Shown: positions 1 to 9,132 of the stretch, piece after piece | How the letters are laid out: the number at the start of each line of letters is the position of its first letter | Position numbering within the stretch: the first letter of the stretch is position 1 | DNA from: an uncultured Candidatus Melainabacteria bacterium | GTDB lineage: Bacteria; Cyanobacteriota; Vampirovibrionia; Gastranaerophilales; Gastranaerophilaceae | NCBI GenBank assembly: GCA_934699705.1 | Contig: CAKUXD010000011.1 | Coordinates: forward strand, 1 to 48,706 | DNA length: 48,706 nt | Direction of reading: 5' to 3' | Position numbers and translations under genes: made by a program | The notes under the pieces: generated by a model | Databases searched by the model: none | What the model was told of the DNA's origin: nothing | The model's input: the letters and a program-made list of their open reading frames with translations, nothing else

Positions 1-16
1 TCATAACGTTTTTCAT
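1..16 (-). CDS. 5' end of an unidentified gene, cut by the window edge
   Basis: Reading leftward, an ATG at 16-14 opens a frame that runs off the window after five codons (Met-Lys-Asn-Val-Met). It is preceded by a good Shine-Dalgarno, AAGGAGAA, at 28-21, and by a canonical promoter at 67-39, so it is very probably a real gene start. Too little is visible to name a product. Confidence 0.55.
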
Positions 17-38
17 ACTATTCTCCTTGTTTTCTACC

Positions 39-67
39 AGTATATACTATTCAATTACGTTTTTCAA
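39..67 (-). promoter_or_regulatory. sigma-70/A-type promoter of the leftmost gene
   Basis: On the minus strand, TTGAAA (67-62) and TATACT (44-39) are separated by exactly 17 nt. The predicted start lies just upstream of the Shine-Dalgarno at 28-21, giving a short ordinary leader. No experimental support is available. Confidence 0.65.
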
Positions 68-131
68 GAACTTTATTAAATAAAGTTTATATTTGAGGGA
101 ACAGTAAACGATTAACTACCTGATTAAAGTT

Positions 132-1097
132 TTATTCAACAATATCACCTTTTTTGACAAAATATTTAATATAAAATTTTGTAAATAATATATTTTGCCA
201 GCCGTAAAGGCGCAAGTGAGACATTTTTAACAATTTTCCATCACCGCAAACAACAGTTATAGACTTATCTTTAACAGATTTATCAACAATCATGCCTGCC
301 GTTTGTTTTGACGTATTATTTTCCAAAATTTCAATACAATATGGATTTGGGATAAAAAATTTGTTTTTATGTGCAAAATATGTTTTTGCCCAAGGATAAA
401 ATGCTCGAATATGTGCATAAATATCCTCTGCCGACTGTTTGAAATTTAACATTACATCATCATTTTTAATCTGAGGAAAATATGTTGCACGTTCTTCACT
501 TTGATCAACAGGAATTATAAAATCATCAGCTAAAGAGTTCAAAAGCTCTGTTACCGCACTTCTTGCAGTAAGAACAGTTCTTTGCTTTAATTCTTTACCT
601 GTATCGTTCGGTTTAATTTCGATTGTTTTTTGCAACAAAATCGGGCCTGCATCAAGTTTTTCTGTTACCAAATGGAAGGTAAGTCCTGAATTTTTCTCTT
701 TATGCAAAATCGTTTGCAAATACGGATTTGGACCTCTGTATTTAGGTAACATAGAAGGGTGAGCATTTATCATCGCTATTTTTGGTAGCTGAATAATATC
801 TTTTTTTAAAATTTCTGACCAAGTTCCAACAAGTACAATATCAGGTTGTAGCTTTAACAATTCCTTTTTAAACGCCTCTGAATTTGCGCTATTTGACTTA
901 ATTTCAGGCAAATTATAACTTTTAATATAACTATATTCTGTTGATGGCCATAAAAAATCCTTTATTTTGCGATAAATACGACACGTTTTTAATCTTTCAT
1001 ACCTGAAAACTCCCACAATTTTGCATTTTGCGTCTTGAGTTCCGATTATCAAGTTTGAAAGCATTTCACCATGCCCTAAAATTACGACTCTAAACAT
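132..1097 (-). CDS. Formyltransferase family protein (methionyl-tRNA formyltransferase-like)
   Basis: A 321-residue cytosolic enzyme of the Fmt/ArnA/PurN formyltransferase fold, which transfers a formyl group from 10-formyltetrahydrofolate. The N-terminal Rossmann-like half shows the catalytic Asn and His in NAHPS (N111, H113), the loop MLPKYRGPNP, and the catalytic Asp in KLDAGPILLQ (D149). The length matches Fmt (about 315). However, the loop reads RGPNP instead of the usual RGAAP of true Fmt, and the C-terminal third is not clearly the tRNA-binding Fmt_C domain, so the acceptor may not be Met-tRNA. The start overlaps the 3' end of ribF by 16 bases, implying translational coupling. The fold is secure; the substrate is not. 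Confidence 0.75.
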   Translation of the reverse strand: MFRVVILGHGEMLSNLIIGTQDAKCKIVGVFRYERLKTCRIYRKIKDFLWPSTEYSYIKSYNLPEIKSNSANSEAFKKELLKLQPDIVLVGTWSEILKKDIIQLPKIAMINAHPSMLPKYRGPNPYLQTILHKEKNSGLTFHLVTEKLDAGPILLQKTIEIKPNDTGKELKQRTVLTARSAVTELLNSLADDFIIPVDQSEERATYFPQIKNDDVMLNFKQSAEDIYAHIRAFYPWAKTYFAHKNKFFIPNPYCIEILENNTSKQTAGMIVDKSVKDKSITVVCGDGKLLKMSHLRLYGWQNILFTKFYIKYFVKKGDIVE

Positions 1098-1981
1098 TCG
1101 ATATCCTTTGTAATTTGCTCTTTCAACTGAGTTAAAGAATTAAATCTTTTCTCATCTCTTATTTTATCTAAAAAACTCACTTTTATAAATTTTCCATAAA
1201 TATCTTCATCAAAATTTATAATATGGACTTCTAATAATTTTTTTTCATCATCTTTCACCGTTGGTTTTGAGCCATAATTTGCAATACCCATGTATTTTTT
1301 TTCATCAATTTCAACTTCAACTGCATAAACGCCGTTTGAAATTTCTATAACATCATTTGGAAAGATTAAATTCGCAGTTTTAAACCCGATTGAGCGACCT
1401 ATTTGAGCGCCCTTTACAACTTCGTTTTTTATAAAAAACCTATATCCAAGCAGGTTATTTGCAAGTTTTATATCACCATTATTCAGAGCTTCTCTTATTT
1501 TTGTAGAACAAACAACGCCATTTTTAGATTTAATTTGTAAAACTTCCAAATATTTATAACCATATTTTTCTTGCATTAAGCGCAAATAATCTGCATTTCC
1601 CGATTTGTTATACCCAAAATAATGATTATAACCAGTTACAATTGCAGATGGTTTAAAATTATTTACCAAAGTTTCCAAATATTGCGAAGCAGTTAAATTT
1701 GCCAAGTGTTCATCAAAATTAAGTTCATATAAAAAATCTATCCCGAAATTTTCCAACATCTTTTCTTTTTCTGGTTTTGATAAAATGTATTTTGCTTCTT
1801 TTTTACCAAAATAAACAAAAGGGGCATTTTTAAACGTAACCAAAGCAGTTTGCAAATCACGTTCTTTAGCGTAATTTACAGCCGTTTGGATAACAGCCTT
1901 ATGTCCATAATGAATTCCATCAAAAAATCCTAAAATTACGACTAAATTTTTTTGTTTATTAAACTCTGAGTAAATTTTCAT
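1082..1981 (-). CDS. ribF: Bifunctional riboflavin kinase / FAD synthetase
   Basis: Makes FMN from riboflavin and then FAD. The N-terminal adenylyltransferase domain has the nucleotidyltransferase motif GFFDGIHYGHK near residue 18 and the later CSTKIREAL motif. The C-terminal riboflavin kinase domain shows GRSIGFKTANL, NGVYAV and GIANYGSKPTV, followed by the acidic LEVHIINFDEDIYG segment. Its 299 residues are normal for RibF. It is not beside truB or rbfA as in many bacteria, but overlaps the formyltransferase gene. The start has no Shine-Dalgarno, and a perfect TATAAT box ends six bases before the ATG, so the transcript may be leaderless. Confidence 0.95.
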   Translation of the reverse strand: MKIYSEFNKQKNLVVILGFFDGIHYGHKAVIQTAVNYAKERDLQTALVTFKNAPFVYFGKKEAKYILSKPEKEKMLENFGIDFLYELNFDEHLANLTASQYLETLVNNFKPSAIVTGYNHYFGYNKSGNADYLRLMQEKYGYKYLEVLQIKSKNGVVCSTKIREALNNGDIKLANNLLGYRFFIKNEVVKGAQIGRSIGFKTANLIFPNDVIEISNGVYAVEVEIDEKKYMGIANYGSKPTVKDDEKKLLEVHIINFDEDIYGKFIKVSFLDKIRDEKRFNSLTQLKEQITKDIECLES

Positions 1982-1987
1982 AAAACC

Positions 1988-1993
1988 ATTATA
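1988..1993 (-). promoter_or_regulatory. -10 box six bases from the ribF start codon
   Basis: TATAAT on the minus strand is followed by GGTTTT and then the ribF ATG. The predicted transcription start would fall on or next to the A of the ATG. The -35 region is weak (a TTTATA-like hexamer about 18 nt upstream). Confidence 0.55.
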
Positions 1994-2073
1994 TTATAAA
2001 TTTTGATTTAATATAAAAAATTTGCATTTTTTAAATTTTTTTCATGATAAAATAAATTTCAAGGAACAAACTC

Positions 2074-4281
2074 ATGAGAATATTCGAGGTTAAAAATAAC
2101 CTGGTAAAAATTTTTTACGAAACAAGCGACAACTTGTTCTTATCCGGATTTGTAATGATAAAAGACAGCCGAGAGTCATATATTGGACAAATCATGCATC
2201 TTGAATCAAGCAAACACGGTAATGTTGCTATTGCAAAAATTAATTTTAATGTAACAGAAGACGGAGTTATAACAACATATTCAGGTTCAATTCCTGCAAT
2301 AAACAGCGCGATTACAAATATAAATTCAATCGACTTTTTAAGACTTATTCAGGGGCAAAACCCAATATTAATCGGCGAATTTATAGAAGATGACCTTTTG
2401 GTATCTTTAGATAAAAGTTTTTTAGAAAATAAATTAATTATTTGTTCCGAAAATCAGGAAAACACTGATTTAACTATAAAAACCCTAAACAGACAAATTA
2501 AAAATTACGGCAAAAAAACGGTTATTATTGACACCGACGGCGAAAGTATTTTTGATAAAAACGCTCTAACTATGACAGAAAACTTCCGCCTGCCAATCAA
2601 CAACCAGCTTATTAACTTTATTTACGAAAATGGACTTGAATTTAAAAGTGCAAGAAGTAAAGCAATTTTGCAAGAAACCTTCTTAGAAATTCAATACTAT
2701 TTGTCAAGCCTTGAAGAACCATATATTCCTGTAAACAAATTCATTGACATTCTTGAAAAACAATACAATGACTCAAAATTACCAGAATTAGTTTTATTAA
2801 AAAACGCGCTTGTAAGATACGATGAAGCTGGGATTTTTGCAAGAAATATTATGGAATACAAAAATTTGTTTGACTCTTTATTAAATAATCAAACAACTGT
2901 TATAAATGTTTCAAAAGCTGATGATAATATTCAAAGAGAAGTTATTTCTTACGTTTATAGCCTAATCAAAGAACTTTCTGATGAATACTATGTGTTCGTA
3001 AAAATTACAAACGGAAATTCTAATAAAAAATTATTAAAACAAATTTTCTCATGCAAAAAAGCATATACAATTACAAATTGTTCCTATTCATACAAATACC
3101 TCACAGAATTGAAGAAATTATCAAAAGATTTAATTCTGTTTACACCTTTGTTACAACAACAAGATTTTGCAAGCTACAACACGTTCTTAACCTCTCTGGG
3201 CAGAACAGAATTTGTTGTCTATGGTCAAGCAACTCAATATATGCCTTTGATATTAAAACTATCAGAACGCGCAAAAATAATGAGCGTTGCACCTCAAACA
3301 ACCATGTCGCAAGAAGATGCTCAAAGACTTGTACAAAAACAATTAAAAGAACAACAACAAAAACACGAGGTTGAAAAACTACAAAAAGAAGCATATCAAC
3401 AGCAACAACAAGCCTCTCAACAAGTTTTACAACAACAAATGTCGCAAATGATATATCCACAAATGATGCCACTGCAACAAGGTCCGCAGTTTTTCTATCC
3501 GCAACAACCTCCGATATATCCACAACCACAGATGTTTGCACCTCAACCATATATGAATAATCCATATATGCAAACTCCGTTTGTACAACCACAACCATAT
3601 ATGCAACAACCTTATATGGCAAATCCTCAAGTTGTTCAGCCAACACAAAATATGCCTCAGCCTCAGCAACAAGAACAACCACACTCTCAACAAGAGCAAC
3701 CTCAACAACAAGCTCCAAATGAAGTTGTACCACCAGTTTTTAAATCAATCGAGCCACAACAAATGCCTGTGGAAAATACCGCTCAACCTCAGCAACAATC
3801 AGAAATTATTGATGTTGGCGAGGCAGAAAATAACCCAAATGATTTAACAGAAGAAGATTTAGATTTAATTCAAGATGTTGATATCTACGAAAATCAAGAA
3901 CCTGAAATTGTTGAAGAAGAACATATTGCAGAATTTGAAGACGATTCTTATTTAGATGAAATTCAACCAGACGAAAACGATTTCATCGACGGACAAGAAA
4001 TTGCTGAAGAAATTCCAGAACAAGATATCAAATCTCAATACAACATAACAGAAGAAAGCCTTAAAGAACCTGAGACTGTACCAGTATATCCGGCAAATAC
4101 AGGCACAAGAACAGAAATTGAATTAGAAAAAGGCGATTTAGTAATCCATAAAGATTTCGGAAATGGACGAGTTGAAAAACTCATAAATTACGGAAATAAA
4201 AAACTTTGCTCTGTGTATTTTGAAGGAGTTGGAAGAAGACTTCTTGACCCAACCCTTTCAGATATTAAAAAAGCCAATTAA
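2074..4281 (+). CDS. Glutamine-rich protein with a degenerate HerA-like ATPase region and a C-terminal Tudor-like domain
   Basis: A 735-residue cytosolic protein I cannot name. Residues 1-100 look like a small beta domain. Residues 115-400 follow the order of HerA/FtsK-like ATPases: a strand where Walker A should be (LIICSENQENTDLTIKTL), then KTVIIDTDGES and TTVINVSKADDNIQREV. The Walker A glycines and lysine are missing, so ATP hydrolysis is unlikely. Residues about 405-545 are extremely Gln/Pro/Met/Tyr-rich, about 550-670 are acidic, and the last 55 (GDLVIHKDFGNGRVEKL onward) resemble the Tudor-like tail of PcrA/UvrD, which contacts RNA polymerase. The start has the Shine-Dalgarno AAGGAAC. 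It precedes the mlaD-like and upp genes. Domain assignments are by eye. Confidence 0.6.
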   Translation: MRIFEVKNNLVKIFYETSDNLFLSGFVMIKDSRESYIGQIMHLESSKHGNVAIAKINFNVTEDGVITTYSGSIPAINSAITNINSIDFLRLIQGQNPILIGEFIEDDLLVSLDKSFLENKLIICSENQENTDLTIKTLNRQIKNYGKKTVIIDTDGESIFDKNALTMTENFRLPINNQLINFIYENGLEFKSARSKAILQETFLEIQYYLSSLEEPYIPVNKFIDILEKQYNDSKLPELVLLKNALVRYDEAGIFARNIMEYKNLFDSLLNNQTTVINVSKADDNIQREVISYVYSLIKELSDEYYVFVKITNGNSNKKLLKQIFSCKKAYTITNCSYSYKYLTELKKLSKDLILFTPLLQQQDFASYNTFLTSLGRTEFVVYGQATQYMPLILKLSERAKIMSVAPQTTMSQEDAQRLVQKQLKEQQQKHEVEKLQKEAYQQQQQASQQVLQQQMSQMIYPQMMPLQQGPQFFYPQQPPIYPQPQMFAPQPYMNNPYMQTPFVQPQPYMQQPYMANPQVVQPTQNMPQPQQQEQPHSQQEQPQQQAPNEVVPPVFKSIEPQQMPVENTAQPQQQSEIIDVGEAENNPNDLTEEDLDLIQDVDIYENQEPEIVEEEHIAEFEDDSYLDEIQPDENDFIDGQEIAEEIPEQDIKSQYNITEESLKEPETVPVYPANTGTRTEIELEKGDLVIHKDFGNGRVEKLINYGNKKLCSVYFEGVGRRLLDPTLSDIKKAN

Positions 4282-4295
4282 AATTCGGATAAAAA

Positions 4296-4913
4296 ATGAA
4301 AGAAACAAACACAAAAACTGAATACAAAAAAAATATTCCCTGGTTCGTTGAACTTATTATTTGGTTTTTGTTTTTATTCATCATTGTTGGAACAATAATA
4401 TTTTTTGAAACAAAAAAGACACACGAACTCAATCGTTATCAAATATTTTTACAAGATGTTGACGGAATTATACAAGGTTCTCCAGTTAGAATGCTTGGAA
4501 TTCAGGTCGGATATGTAAAAAAAGTAAAAATTGTAAACGATATGGTTTTTGTTGATTTCATAATCACAACAAAAGGATTAAGTATTCCAAAAGGTTCACG
4601 TGTAACAGTTGAATTTACTGGTCTTGGCGGTTCAAAATCACTTGAAATTTATGCACCGAGCGAAAATATCACACCTGATACAAGTTTTTTAATCATTCAA
4701 CAACCCAGAAGACTTGGTTCGGCGTTGAGTTTGCTTGATTCAATGTTTGACAAAATTGCTCAAATAACATATAAATGTACAGCATTTGGAAAAGAAGTAC
4801 ATTTTACATCAACAGAAAAACCTTCGTATTCTGAGCAAAAGAAAAAACTTGACAGTACAAATGAATGGTTAGACAAAAAACAAAAAGATTTGGAAAAAAT
4901 AGAAAAGAAATAA
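4296..4913 (+). CDS. MCE/MlaD family membrane-anchored lipid transport protein
   Basis: One N-terminal membrane helix (about residues 15-38, Trp/Leu/Phe/Ile-rich) is followed by an MCE domain (about 45-125). The domain contains the typical VDGIIQGSPVRMLGIQVGYV motif, the PKGSRVTVEF strand and GLGGSKSLEIY. Proteins of this family form rings that move phospholipids between membranes in diderm cells and chloroplast ancestors. The C-terminal 60 residues are Lys/Glu-rich and probably coiled-coil. At 205 residues it has a single MCE domain. The partner ATPase and permease (MlaE/MlaF) are not in the window. It starts 14 nt after the preceding gene, with no strong Shine-Dalgarno. Confidence 0.85.
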   Translation: MKETNTKTEYKKNIPWFVELIIWFLFLFIIVGTIIFFETKKTHELNRYQIFLQDVDGIIQGSPVRMLGIQVGYVKKVKIVNDMVFVDFIITTKGLSIPKGSRVTVEFTGLGGSKSLEIYAPSENITPDTSFLIIQQPRRLGSALSLLDSMFDKIAQITYKCTAFGKEVHFTSTEKPSYSEQKKKLDSTNEWLDKKQKDLEKIEKK

Positions 4914-4925
4914 TGAGGTATAAGT

Positions 4926-5576
4926 ATGAACAAAGATTTAGTAAGAATTATTGAAAACCCTGTAATTTTACAAAATTTATGCACAATGCGTGATAAAAAC
5001 ACAGATTGTCAGGGTGTAAGAATTGCAACAAGAAAAATTACCCGCGTACTTTTGTACGAAGCAGCAAAAAATTTACCACTCGTAGAAAAAGAAATTGATA
5101 CTCCAATTGTAAAAACAAAAGTTAAAACAATTGAAAATGATATAAATATCATTATTTCACCAATTTTACGTGCTGGTTTAATTTTCACAGACGAAGCAAT
5201 TGATATTCTACCACAAGCCTGCATACGACATATCGGTATGTACAGAGATGAAAAGACATTAAAACCAGTATGGTATTACAATAAAGTTCCAATGGAAGCT
5301 CCAAACCCTGAAAAATTCTACATCTACATCACAGACCCAATGCTTGCAACAGGAAATTCTTTAATCGAAGCAATAAGACTTTATGCAGATAAAAAAATTC
5401 CGATGTCAAACATAAAATGTGTATGTATTATGGCTGCACCTGACGGTATTGAAAATATTCATAATGTATTCCCAGAAGTTGAAATTATAACAGCTGCCGT
5501 TGATGAAGGACTTAACGAAAAAGGTTATATAATCCCTGGTATGGGCGACGCAGGCGATAGAATTTTTAATACTTAA
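4926..5576 (+). CDS. upp: Uracil phosphoribosyltransferase
   Basis: Salvages uracil to UMP using PRPP. The 216-residue sequence shows the family hallmarks: SPILRAGLIFTDEA, HIGMYRDEKTLKPVWYYNKVP, the PRPP loop YITDPMLATGNSLIEAI, and the C-terminal uracil-binding PGMGDAGDRIFNT. The length is typical (about 209). GAGGT just upstream of the ATG serves as Shine-Dalgarno. It follows the MCE gene by 12 nt and so probably belongs to the same transcript. Confidence 0.95.
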   Translation: MNKDLVRIIENPVILQNLCTMRDKNTDCQGVRIATRKITRVLLYEAAKNLPLVEKEIDTPIVKTKVKTIENDINIIISPILRAGLIFTDEAIDILPQACIRHIGMYRDEKTLKPVWYYNKVPMEAPNPEKFYIYITDPMLATGNSLIEAIRLYADKKIPMSNIKCVCIMAAPDGIENIHNVFPEVEIITAAVDEGLNEKGYIIPGMGDAGDRIFNT

Positions 5577-5621
5577 TAATACATAACAAATTAGTAAAAT
5601 TACTTTTAATATTCATATATA

Positions 5622-5627
5622 TATAAT
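5622..5627 (+). promoter_or_regulatory. Possible -10 box for the tolC-macAB operon
   Basis: TATAAT lies in an AT-only stretch 39 bases before the proposed tolC TTG start. A poor -35 candidate (TTACTT) sits 16 nt upstream. The context is repetitive TA sequence, so the assignment is weak. Confidence 0.35.
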
Positions 5628-5660
5628 ATAATGGTGATAATTAGAGGAAGGTGTTTTCGT

Positions 5661-7319
5661 TTGAAAAAGATAACAAAAATCTTATTATCACTATTTATTA
5701 TATTTTTCGCATTTACAAATAACGCAAATGCTATTGTTGATACGAATTTAAACGATACAAAAACTCAAACAGAACAAACCACTCAAAAGAAAAAATTTTT
5801 AAAACGTATTTTTACTGAAAAAAATGATGATAAAACAACATCAAAAGACGAAATAACCTTTAAGATTGAAGAACAAACAAATACCTTAAATATTAAAGAA
5901 AATTCAACTTTAACACTTGACGATTGTATTAAAATTGCTTTAGAAAATAGCCCTTCAATCCAAAAATATCAAGATTTGGTAACCGTAGCAAATTCAATTT
6001 TAGGACAATCTAAATCCTCTTATTTCCCATCATTAACACTTGGAACAGGTTATTATGGAAGTTATTCCAGTTCATCAGGACGAAGTGAAAGCGACAGCTC
6101 TTATGGTGTTGACGCCTCTTTAAAACAATTAATCTTTAGTTTTGGCAAGGTTGGAGCAAGAATTAAAAAAGCCAAACTAAACAAAATTGCAGCAGATTAT
6201 GACTTAAATTACGAAATAATTAAAACCATTTTTAATGTAAAAACGAATTACTATGCAGTTCTTGCCGCCTCTGCAAATATAAAAGTTCAAGAAGCCAATA
6301 TTCTTGTAAACGAAAGACAATATCAACAGACTAAAGCATATTTTGAAGAAGGTTTAAAATCAAAAATCGACCTTGTAAACTCTGAAGTTTATCTAAGTAA
6401 CGCAAAAATTGACCTTGTATCCGCACAAAACTCTTATGATACAGCAGTTGTAGCCTTAAATAATTCGATGTACCTTGATTATTCACCAAAATATTCAATT
6501 GCAAAATTAGAAAATTTCAATTTTGATAACAAATATGCAAATGTAGCCTTAAAACACACAACTCAAAATTTAGAAAAATTTGAAGCACCAGTTCTAAAAG
6601 AAGGCGCAACTTATCAAACGATAGTTCAAAAAAATGAAATTTTAAACGAAGCATACAAAGTTACAAAATTTCCTTATACACTTGAGGACTCAATAAAAAT
6701 CGCAAAAGAACACAGACCCGATTTAAAATCTTATATTGCGGCAAAAGAAGCCTTAAAAGAAGAATTAAAATATCAAAAAATCCAGTATTTACCAGATGTT
6801 AACGCTAAGGGCGGATATGGTTTAACCGCAAACGATAACAACACAAATAGCTTTAGAATTCAAGGAACTTTAGATTTTCCAAACATAAACGTAATGGACA
6901 TAAAATACAAGGTTGATGAAGCAAAAGCAAAATTAAATATCGCTGACATTGCGGTAAATCAACTTTCTAAAGACATTTATTTCAATGTTCAAAAAGCATA
7001 CGTAAATATGGTTCAGTATGAAAAGAAAATTCCGCTTACAGAAGTTGCAGTAAAACAAACTTATGAAAACTTAGAACTTGCAATGGGCAGATACGAAGTG
7101 GGTTTAGGTAATTTTTTAGAAGTTCAAGACGCCATTGTAAATTACAATAAAGCTCAGGAAAATTACGTAAAATTAATTTTTGATTACAACGTTTCAAAAG
7201 CAAAATTAGAACTTGAAATTGCAAAAGTTGATGAAACTTATGTTCAAAACGATAAAAATAGTTTAAAAGAGAAAAAATTAAAAACCAAAAAACAAAGAAA
7301 AAATAAAAAGGATAACTAA
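5661..7319 (+). CDS. tolC: TolC-family outer-membrane efflux channel protein
   Basis: Outer-membrane exit duct of a tripartite exporter. The frame is open from an ATG at 5631, but I prefer TTG at 5661: GAGGAAGG ends nine bases before it, and the resulting N-terminus (MKKITKILLSLFIIFFAFTN) is a clean signal peptide ending near NANA. The mature protein has the twofold OEP repeat: LTLDDCIKIALENSPSIQ (first half) and TLEDSIKIAKEHRPDL (second half), each followed by long amphipathic coiled coils and Ser/Gly/Tyr-rich strands. There is no lipobox cysteine. The Lys-rich tail (about 25 residues) is unusual. Its stop overlaps the macA start (TAATG). Confidence 0.88.
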   Translation: MKKITKILLSLFIIFFAFTNNANAIVDTNLNDTKTQTEQTTQKKKFLKRIFTEKNDDKTTSKDEITFKIEEQTNTLNIKENSTLTLDDCIKIALENSPSIQKYQDLVTVANSILGQSKSSYFPSLTLGTGYYGSYSSSSGRSESDSSYGVDASLKQLIFSFGKVGARIKKAKLNKIAADYDLNYEIIKTIFNVKTNYYAVLAASANIKVQEANILVNERQYQQTKAYFEEGLKSKIDLVNSEVYLSNAKIDLVSAQNSYDTAVVALNNSMYLDYSPKYSIAKLENFNFDNKYANVALKHTTQNLEKFEAPVLKEGATYQTIVQKNEILNEAYKVTKFPYTLEDSIKIAKEHRPDLKSYIAAKEALKEELKYQKIQYLPDVNAKGGYGLTANDNNTNSFRIQGTLDFPNINVMDIKYKVDEAKAKLNIADIAVNQLSKDIYFNVQKAYVNMVQYEKKIPLTEVAVKQTYENLELAMGRYEVGLGNFLEVQDAIVNYNKAQENYVKLIFDYNVSKAKLELEIAKVDETYVQNDKNSLKEKKLKTKKQRKNKKDN

Positions 7320-8443
7320 TGAATAAAAAGAAAATCGCAATAATATCAATAATATTATTACTTGTAGTTTTAGTTGCAGTAAAAATAATTTACAGTAACA
7401 CAAAAAAATATCAAACCGAAAAAGTTATCAATCATACAATTCAACAAGTTGTAGAAGCATCAGGTACAATAAATCCTGTAAATACCGTTAGCGTTGGTTC
7501 AACAGTATCAGGCTTAATGATGGAAGTTTATGTTGATTTCAATTCACAAGTTAAAGCAGGACAGTTAATTGCAAAAATGGATACCAGCTTACTTCAGGCA
7601 AATGTTGATAAAACAAGAAGCAATTATGAAAAACAAAAAGCTATTACAGATAACAGCTTGAAAACCTATAACAGATACAAAAACCTTGTTGCGAGAAATT
7701 TCATGGCAAGAAGCGAATTAGACCAAGCACAAGCGGATTATCTATCAAATAAAGCTCTTTTAAACGCAGCAAAAGCAGATTTAGAATACGCAGAATATCA
7801 ATGTTCTTTTGCATACATATATTCACCTGTTGACGGCATAATTGTAACTCGTAACGTAGATCCTGGGCAACCAGTTGCAGCAAGTTTTCAAGCTCCCGAA
7901 CTATTTACAGTTGCAAAAGATTTAAAAGAAATGCAAATTGAAGTTAATGTTTCAGAAGCAGATATTGGTAAAATTAAAGAAGGTCAAGAAGTTGATTACA
8001 CGCTTGACGGATATCAAGATCAAGTTTTCAAAGGTCGCGTTTCACAGGTTAGAATTTCTCCTACAACCGTTTCAAATGTAGTAACTTACACAGTTGTAGT
8101 AAAAGTTGATAATGACGATTTAAAACTAAAACCTGGAATGACAGCGAATGTTTCAATCATCACCCAAAAGAAAGAAAATGCTCTTTGTGTACCATCAATA
8201 GCTTTAAAATACACTCCAGTAACCAAAGGCGAAATCAAAAGATACGATACACAAGGTGTTTGGATTTTAAGAAATTCAAAACCAATTAGAGAAACGATAG
8301 AAACGGGCGCAAATGATGATACTTACACAGAAATAACCTCAGGAAATCTTCAAGTTGGAGATAAAGTTATTGTCGGTAGTGGAAAATCAATCGCAAAAAA
8401 AGACAATAAAGGTGGCAGAAAACCGCCAATGAGAATGTTCTAA
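7319..8443 (+). CDS. macA: MacA-like periplasmic adaptor (membrane fusion protein)
   Basis: Links the inner-membrane ABC transporter to TolC. It has an N-terminal membrane helix (residues about 4-25) and no lipobox. A split lipoyl/barrel-sandwich domain flanks a long alpha-hairpin (about 85-150). Then come APVDG-like YSPVDGIIVTRNVDPGQPV and the MacA-type beta-barrel segment with VSEADIGKIKEGQEVDYTLDG. The 374 residues match MacA. Both ends overlap neighbours by one base as TAATG (with tolC and with the ATPase gene), so all are translated together. A Lys/Gly/Arg-rich C-terminus follows. The substrate (macrolide, peptide or lipid) cannot be told from sequence. Confidence 0.87.
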   Translation: MNKKKIAIISIILLLVVLVAVKIIYSNTKKYQTEKVINHTIQQVVEASGTINPVNTVSVGSTVSGLMMEVYVDFNSQVKAGQLIAKMDTSLLQANVDKTRSNYEKQKAITDNSLKTYNRYKNLVARNFMARSELDQAQADYLSNKALLNAAKADLEYAEYQCSFAYIYSPVDGIIVTRNVDPGQPVAASFQAPELFTVAKDLKEMQIEVNVSEADIGKIKEGQEVDYTLDGYQDQVFKGRVSQVRISPTTVSNVVTYTVVVKVDNDDLKLKPGMTANVSIITQKKENALCVPSIALKYTPVTKGEIKRYDTQGVWILRNSKPIRETIETGANDDTYTEITSGNLQVGDKVIVGSGKSIAKKDNKGGRKPPMRMF

Positions 8444-9132
8444 TGGCACTTATAGAAGTAAAACACGCAATAAAAACTTATGCAACAGGCGATAGCTCTT
8501 TCAATGCCTTAAACGACGTTTCATTAAGCATTGAAAAAGGGGAATTTGTTGCAATTATGGGTGCTTCAGGCTCAGGAAAATCAACCTTTATGAATATGCT
8601 GGGAACTCTTGATAAACCAAATTCTGGCAGTTACCTGCTAGATGGAGTTGATGTTTTAAATTTAGACAGCGACAACCTTTCAGAAATCAGAAACAAAAAA
8701 TTAGGATTTGTTTTTCAGGGTTTTAACCTTATTTCAAGAACCTCTGCACTTGAAAACGTTGAATTACCAATGATTTACAAGGGTGTTGACGAACAAACAA
8801 GAATAACAAAGGCAAAAGAAGCCTTAAAAATTGTAGGTTTAGAAAACAGAGAAGACCACATGCCTAATCAAATGTCTGGCGGTCAACAACAACGTGTTGC
8901 AATCGCAAGAGCAATCGTAAACGATGCACCGATTATACTTGCAGACGAACCGACAGGAAATTTAGATACAAAAACAAGTATAGAAATTATGAATTTTTTC
9001 TGTGAATTAAACGAAAAACATAAAAAAACCATAGTTTTAGTAACACATGAACCTGATATTGCTGAATTTTGCAAACGCATTGTTCGATTTAAAGACGGGA
9101 ATATTATTTCTGATGAGGTGAAACAAAAATGA
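8443..9132 (+). CDS. macB: MacB-type ABC transporter ATP-binding protein
   Basis: A 229-residue LolD/MacB-class ATPase. It has Walker A GASGSGKST near residue 39, Q-loop FQGFNL, signature MSGGQQQR, Walker B IILADEPTG, and the switch His in VTHEP. E. coli MacB is one 648-residue chain with the ATPase fused to the permease. Here the ATPase stands alone and the permease is the next gene, joined by an ATGA overlap. It should drive the MacA/TolC complex from the cytoplasmic face by mechanotransmission. Confidence 0.9.
   Translation: MALIEVKHAIKTYATGDSSFNALNDVSLSIEKGEFVAIMGASGSGKSTFMNMLGTLDKPNSGSYLLDGVDVLNLDSDNLSEIRNKKLGFVFQGFNLISRTSALENVELPMIYKGVDEQTRITKAKEALKIVGLENREDHMPNQMSGGQQQRVAIARAIVNDAPIILADEPTGNLDTKTSIEIMNFFCELNEKHKKTIVLVTHEPDIAEFCKRIVRFKDGNIISDEVKQK

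Noticed and set aside
3140..3733. Long antisense frames over the Gln-rich part of the 2074 gene
   Set aside because: Artefacts of CAA/CAG repeats, which read as Leu/Val-rich open frames on the other strand. No start signals.
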